Below, piece after piece: positions 5,047-8,183 of a stretch of 8,183 nt of DNA. The first letter of the stretch is position 1, and every line of letters starts with the position of its first letter. The notes below the pieces were generated by a model, which saw only the letters and a program-made list of their open reading frames with translations, was not told where the DNA came from and did no database searches. The DNA comes from Candidatus Dadabacteria bacterium UBA2774. GTDB lineage: Bacteria; Desulfobacterota_D; UBA1144; Nemesobacterales; UBA2774. The stretch covers positions 1,774 through 9,956 of the forward strand of contig DEIM01000064.1 in assembly GCA_002352485.1 (NCBI GenBank), read 5' to 3'. The translations under genes were made by a program, and so were the position numbers.

Positions 5047-5718
5047 CTACTTTCTCCATTCATAAAAATAATCTGAAAGCTTGTCTCTCAAAAAAAGCCT
5101 GGCTCTGTGAAGCCTCGATTTAACCGCCGCAACGCTGAGCCCCAATACCTTGGCGGCCTCTTCATTTGATAGGCCTTCTATATCCCTTAGATGAAACACT
5201 ACGCGATTAGACTCAGGCAGCTCGTTAATAGAGTTCTCAATAATCGTGACGGCTTCTTTACTGAAGATCGCAAGGTCGGGCCTGCTGCTCCAGTCCTTAT
5301 TTCTTATTCTACCCATTAAACTGCCTTTTTCATCATAAGGAGCATAGCTCTCTAAGCTCAAGTTGCTCTCGTGTTTTTTCTCGGACCGTATACGCATGTA
5401 GGAGGCGTTGGCAGTGACTCTGTAGAGCCAGCTTGAGAATTTGGATTCTCCTCTGAATGTGCCAATCTTTTTAGTCAGGGTTATGAATACCTCTTGAAAC
5501 ACCTCTTCCGCGTCCTCTGTCGTACGAGTGATCCTGAGCGCCAAGCCGAATACTTTGTCAGCGTGCCGGCTTAGGATTTCTTCAAATATCAGCTCGTCTT
5601 CCTGCTCGATATACATCTGCACTAGCTCTTCATCTGAAATGGCGGACATAGTGCTGTCGTCGCTGCTCTTAGAGCGCGTAATCGTATTGATAAATCTCTT
5701 TATGAACCCTCTCTCCAT
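5047..5718 (-). CDS. ECF-type sigma70-family RNA polymerase sigma factor (RpoE/SigW-like)
   Basis: A 223-residue extracytoplasmic-function sigma factor with only the sigma2 and sigma4 domains. Sigma2 spans about 45-112, with DAEEVFQEVFITL (69-81, core-binding region 2.2) and FRGESKFSSWLYRVTANASY (88-107, regions 2.3-2.4, -10 recognition). Sigma4 spans about 155-212, with INELPESNRVVFHLRDIEGLS and the helix-turn-helix EEAAKVLGLSVAAVKSRLHRAR (-35 recognition; positions 186-207). It would direct RNA polymerase to a stress regulon when released by the anti-sigma factor encoded 36 nt downstream. The N-terminal 28 residues are a basic, Ser-rich tail ahead of the usual ECF start. ATG 5718 has a weak GGGAT at short spacing, no start codon lies further upstream before a stop, and Met24 is an alternative start. 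The linker between the domains is long for an ECF factor (about 113-154). Confidence 0.93.
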   Translation of the reverse strand: MERGFIKRFINTITRSKSSDDSTMSAISDEELVQMYIEQEDELIFEEILSRHADKVFGLALRITRTTEDAEEVFQEVFITLTKKIGTFRGESKFSSWLYRVTANASYMRIRSEKKHESNLSLESYAPYDEKGSLMGRIRNKDWSSRPDLAIFSKEAVTIIENSINELPESNRVVFHLRDIEGLSNEEAAKVLGLSVAAVKSRLHRARLFLRDKLSDYFYEWRK

Positions 5719-5766
5719 AGCTATCCCGATACAGATACTCTTTCGTTTCGGTAGTACCCTTCATTA

Positions 5767-5796
5767 TTAAGACGCTCTAAATTAAAAAAGGCTTCA
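5767..5796 (-). promoter_or_regulatory. Possible ECF-type promoter upstream of the sigma gene
   Basis: Read on the minus strand: TGAAGCC (5790-5796), a 16-nt T/A-rich spacer, and GTCTTAA (5767-5773), preceded by C so that the common ECF -10 core CGTC is present. The -35 part resembles GGAAC-type sites only loosely. If real, it would suggest that the sigma factor drives its own gene. It overlaps the predicted -35 of the divergent ATPase gene. Confidence 0.22.
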
Positions 5797-5821
5797 AATT
5801 AATATCAGAGCCTACTATAAT
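5793..5821 (+). promoter_or_regulatory. Sigma70-type promoter of the ATPase/VWA operon
   Basis: TTCAAA (5793-5798), a 17-nt spacer and a perfect TATAAT (5816-5821). The expected start near 5828 gives a leader of about 36 nt that contains the Shine-Dalgarno GGAG at 5852-5855. It is the best-formed promoter in the divergent 5719-5864 region and looks like housekeeping-sigma dependence. Confidence 0.55.
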
Positions 5822-5864
5822 GTCATATTAGGGAGAATAAACGCAGACCCCGGAGACTCTATTT

Positions 5865-7262
5865 ATGATAAAAAAACCATCCACGCTAGGGGAGCTCAGA
5901 GCAAGCGAGTACAGAGTGTTGTCGGTAAAAGATGAGATGAGAAAGAACCTTGTCTCAAAACTCCGCTCGGGTGATACCGTATTTCCAGGAATCATAGGAT
6001 ACCAAGACAGCGTAATACCCCGTATCGAAACAGCGGTTCTTGCCGGGCACGATATGGTATTTATTGGGGAAAGAGGACAGGCTAAATCAAGACTCATAAG
6101 AGCGCTCACCGGCTTACTTGATGAAGAGACACCGATTATTAAAGGGAGCGAGCTCAACGAAAGCCCCTACTCTCCCGTAAGCAAGCAGGCAAGAGCAATA
6201 ATCCAGGAGTATGGCGACGAGACAGAGATAGAGTGGATTCAAAGGATGGACCGCTACACTGAAAAACTCGCTACGCCCGATGTTTCCGTAGCCGATCTGA
6301 TCGGCGAAGTCGACCCTATAAAAGTTGCCGAAGGGCGGTATCTGTCAGATGAGATGACCATACACTTTGGCCTCATCCCGCGCTCCAACAGAGGGATATT
6401 CGCCATTAACGAGCTTCCGGACCTGATTGAAAAAGTCCAGGTCGGGCTTTTTAACGTGATGGAGGAGAAGGACATACAAATAAAGGGTTATAAGATTCGC
6501 CTCCCGCTCGATATATGCCTCGTAGCCACTGCAAACCCCGAAGACTATACAAACAGGGGCAGGATTATCACCCCTCTTAAGGACCGCTTCCAGGCGCAGA
6601 TCAGCACCCATTACCCGAAAACCAGGGAGATAGAGATAGAAATAATGGAGCAGGAAGCAGAGATCGGGACCGTAGATGGGATTAAGCTAAATGTCCCGGA
6701 ATTTATAAAAAAAATAATCGCGGAGATATCTTTTCAGGCAAGAGATTCAGACGAAATCAACCAGCTCTCGGGGGTGAGCGTCAGGACAACGATTGCGAAT
6801 TACGAAAGTCTTGGAGCAGCCGCTTCAAAGAGAGGAATTAAGCTCAATGAGCGCGAGGTTACGCCCAGGATTACAGACCTCGGTGCAGTAACGGCTTCAA
6901 CAGGCGGGAAGATCGAGCTTGAGTACCTGGGCGAGGATTCTTCAGAGCAGGCTGTTGTTGACAAGCTGGTTAAGCGCTCGGTTAAGTCGGTCTTTGACAG
7001 TTACTTCCCTTCTTTAGAGGAGCTCTCAGAGCTAATCGAGAGTTTTGAGCACGGCTACGTTGAGGTGTCAGACACTATGGCTTCAGAGGATTATATGCAG
7101 GGGCTTTCTGAGGTTAAAGGTCTCAAAAAATGTATTAAAAAGCTAGATATAGGACAGTCTCCGTCTGAAATCGCATCGGCAGTGGAGTTTGCTCTTGAAG
7201 GCCTTCACCTGTCTAATAAGCTCAATAAAGAGAACGTAGGGGGAACGATAATATATAAGTAA
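5865..7262 (+). CDS. MoxR / Mg-chelatase-I-like AAA+ ATPase (Rv0958-type)
   Basis: A 465-residue AAA+ ATPase of the MoxR/magnesium chelatase ChlI-like class. Motifs in order: N-terminal TLGELRAS (7-14), Walker A GERGQAKS (68-75), YTEKLATPDVSVADLIGEVD (131-150), Walker B region GIFAINEL with Glu183, sensor 1 ATANPEDYTNRGR with Asn224, arginine finger in PLKDRF (Arg241), and sensor 2 GVSVR with Arg307. From memory these blocks match closely the mycobacterial protein Rv0958, annotated as a magnesium chelatase although it is not tied to chlorophyll synthesis. No BchD/BchH neighbours are visible, so a pigment role is unlikely. MoxR ATPases act as chaperone-like remodellers with VWA-domain partners; the next gene, 9 nt away, fits that partner. 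The Walker B acidic pair is Asn-Glu (182-183), not Asp-Glu. The start is supported by GGAG at 5852-5855 with a 9-nt spacer. The C-terminal 100 residues are helical and family-specific. Confidence 0.92.
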   Translation: MIKKPSTLGELRASEYRVLSVKDEMRKNLVSKLRSGDTVFPGIIGYQDSVIPRIETAVLAGHDMVFIGERGQAKSRLIRALTGLLDEETPIIKGSELNESPYSPVSKQARAIIQEYGDETEIEWIQRMDRYTEKLATPDVSVADLIGEVDPIKVAEGRYLSDEMTIHFGLIPRSNRGIFAINELPDLIEKVQVGLFNVMEEKDIQIKGYKIRLPLDICLVATANPEDYTNRGRIITPLKDRFQAQISTHYPKTREIEIEIMEQEAEIGTVDGIKLNVPEFIKKIIAEISFQARDSDEINQLSGVSVRTTIANYESLGAAASKRGIKLNEREVTPRITDLGAVTASTGGKIELEYLGEDSSEQAVVDKLVKRSVKSVFDSYFPSLEELSELIESFEHGYVEVSDTMASEDYMQGLSEVKGLKKCIKKLDIGQSPSEIASAVEFALEGLHLSNKLNKENVGGTIIYK

Positions 7263-7271
7263 AGGCCTCAC

Positions 7272-8183
7272 ATGAGCACCAAATTCAGATATAAGAAATG
7301 GGACGGCACTCAGTCCGTGCCTGAAATCAGCACAGGGGATTGTTTCGATGAGCTATCCAAATACCTTATGGAAGGCTGGACCCCGGACGAGGCCTATGAT
7401 TGGATATTAAAGCAAGGTATCGGTGCTAAGGACGAAGGCGCCTTCGGTATCGATCAACTAAGGGGTGAGTTGACCTCCTATAAGCAAAATATATTTGAAA
7501 CTTACAACCTCGGGCATTCGCTCGATGATATCCGCGCTCTTCTGGAAAGCGTGATAGAAAAAGAAACCTCACATTTAATATCTGTTATGGCCGAAGGATC
7601 GCCAGAGCTCGATTCAAAACTAAAATTTCTTGAGAGTTTTCCCGAAAAGCTTAGTCAGGCAATAGAGAATTTGATGGATTATGATTTTACAGACCCAGGC
7701 GCTCAGGAGCTCTATAGCTCCTTATTGTCAAAGCTGGACAGTATAAAAAATGTTGAGAAATTTATTCACAGGATAGGAGAAAAGTTCACCGGAGAAGACC
7801 CTCTTGGGTTTGATGAAACGCTAGAGCTTATGGATATTTTCGGGGAGCTTGAGCGCGTTGAGCGAATGATGATGTCGGGAGATATCGGAGGGATACAGGA
7901 AGAGGAGCTAAGAGAAGTGCTGAGCGAAAGGGGCTATGACTCAATCGTAATGCTCAAGAACTTCCGCTCGGTGCTCGAGGAAGGCGGGCTTATCAGAACT
8001 ATCGGAGAGCGTACCGAGCTTACTCCTAAGGGAATAAGGAAGATAGGAGAGAAGACGCTAGGGGATATTTTCTCGGCCTTAAAGCGCCGTGGGCTCTCGG
8101 ATCACGAGACCGGGCTCAGGGGTTCCGGAAGCACTAAGCGGGATGAGACCAAAGAGTACGAGTACGGAGACCCCTTTGACCTT
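7272..8183 (+). CDS. Partner of the AAA+ ATPase, probable VWA-domain protein (Rv0959-type), 3' end missing
   Basis: An open frame of 304 codons running off the right edge. The ATG at 7272 lies 9 nt after the ATPase stop (TAA 7260-7262), with AAGG at 7262-7265 as ribosome site. The visible part is soluble, acidic and mostly helical, with no signal peptide. Residues 1-13 (MSTKFRYKKWDGT) begin with a short basic/aromatic motif. Residues 215-267 look like a small winged-helix-type module ending in TPKGIRKIGEKTLGDIF (251-267). ETKEYEYGDPFDL (292-304) follows a disordered linker. From memory the last two blocks resemble the stretch before the VWA domain in Rv0959 (TPKAMRRLGETALRD-like, then an aromatic/GD segment). 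The VWA domain itself, with its metal-binding DxSxS motif, should lie beyond the window; this is inference. Its N-terminal region seems shorter than the mycobacterial one. It would act with the ATPase in one complex. Confidence 0.8.
   Translation, partial: MSTKFRYKKWDGTQSVPEISTGDCFDELSKYLMEGWTPDEAYDWILKQGIGAKDEGAFGIDQLRGELTSYKQNIFETYNLGHSLDDIRALLESVIEKETSHLISVMAEGSPELDSKLKFLESFPEKLSQAIENLMDYDFTDPGAQELYSSLLSKLDSIKNVEKFIHRIGEKFTGEDPLGFDETLELMDIFGELERVERMMMSGDIGGIQEEELREVLSERGYDSIVMLKNFRSVLEEGGLIRTIGERTELTPKGIRKIGEKTLGDIFSALKRRGLSDHETGLRGSGSTKRDETKEYEYGDPFDL

Noticed and set aside
5828..6157. A 109-codon open frame on the minus strand
   Set aside because: It overlaps the N-terminal ATPase coding region antisense, has a Ser-rich shadow composition and no similarity to a known family.
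5865..7262. Magnesium chelatase subunit for chlorophyll or cobalamin synthesis
   Set aside because: The motifs fit the Rv0958-type branch, and no BchD/BchH/CobN genes or other pigment genes are nearby.

Overview
The window reads as chromosomal housekeeping/stress DNA from a bacterium of moderate GC content, with short intergenic gaps. A lipobox lipoprotein, a slipin/NfeD pair and a YfgM-like membrane TPR protein suggest a Gram-negative-type cell envelope (an uncultured deltaproteobacterium-like or related lineage is plausible). The sequence alone does not fix the phylum. I see no mobile element, CRISPR array, rRNA or tRNA.

Layout. (1) Positions 1-2367, minus strand: an operon read right to left. 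It holds a long NfeD-type membrane serine protease (904-2367), a slipin/stomatin-like SPFH protein (119-883) and the start of a small lipoprotein (1-90, cut by the window edge). Gaps are 20 and 28 nt, each carrying a good Shine-Dalgarno site. (2) Positions 2543-3208, plus strand: a single-pass membrane TPR protein, divergent from the operon. Its promoter lies so close to the ATG that the mRNA is probably leaderless. (3) Positions 3276-4571, minus strand, convergent with the TPR gene: an unrecognised bitopic protein with a cytoplasmic coiled coil, a Pro-rich linker, one membrane helix and a C-terminal bacterial SH3 domain outside the membrane. (4) Positions 4572-4752: a 181-bp spacer rich in short repeats and a double hairpin. 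(5) Positions 4753-5718, minus strand: an ECF sigma factor followed by a small soluble zinc-binding (ZAS) anti-sigma factor. (6) Positions 5865-8183, plus strand, divergent from the sigma gene: a MoxR-type/Mg-chelatase-like AAA+ ATPase and the N-terminal 304 residues of its partner. By memory of the mycobacterial Rv0958/Rv0959 pair, that partner should carry a VWA domain beyond the window.

How the genes may work together: slipin and NfeD form a known membrane microdomain/protease pair. The sigma/anti-sigma pair is a self-contained stress switch, possibly redox-responsive because its zinc ligands have the spacing I recall for RsrA. The ATPase/VWA pair is probably a chaperone-like remodelling machine of unknown target. 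It shares a 146-bp divergent control region with the sigma gene, in which predicted promoter elements overlap. The least understood parts are the ATPase/VWA pair, the SH3 membrane protein and the repeat-rich spacer between the latter and the anti-sigma gene.
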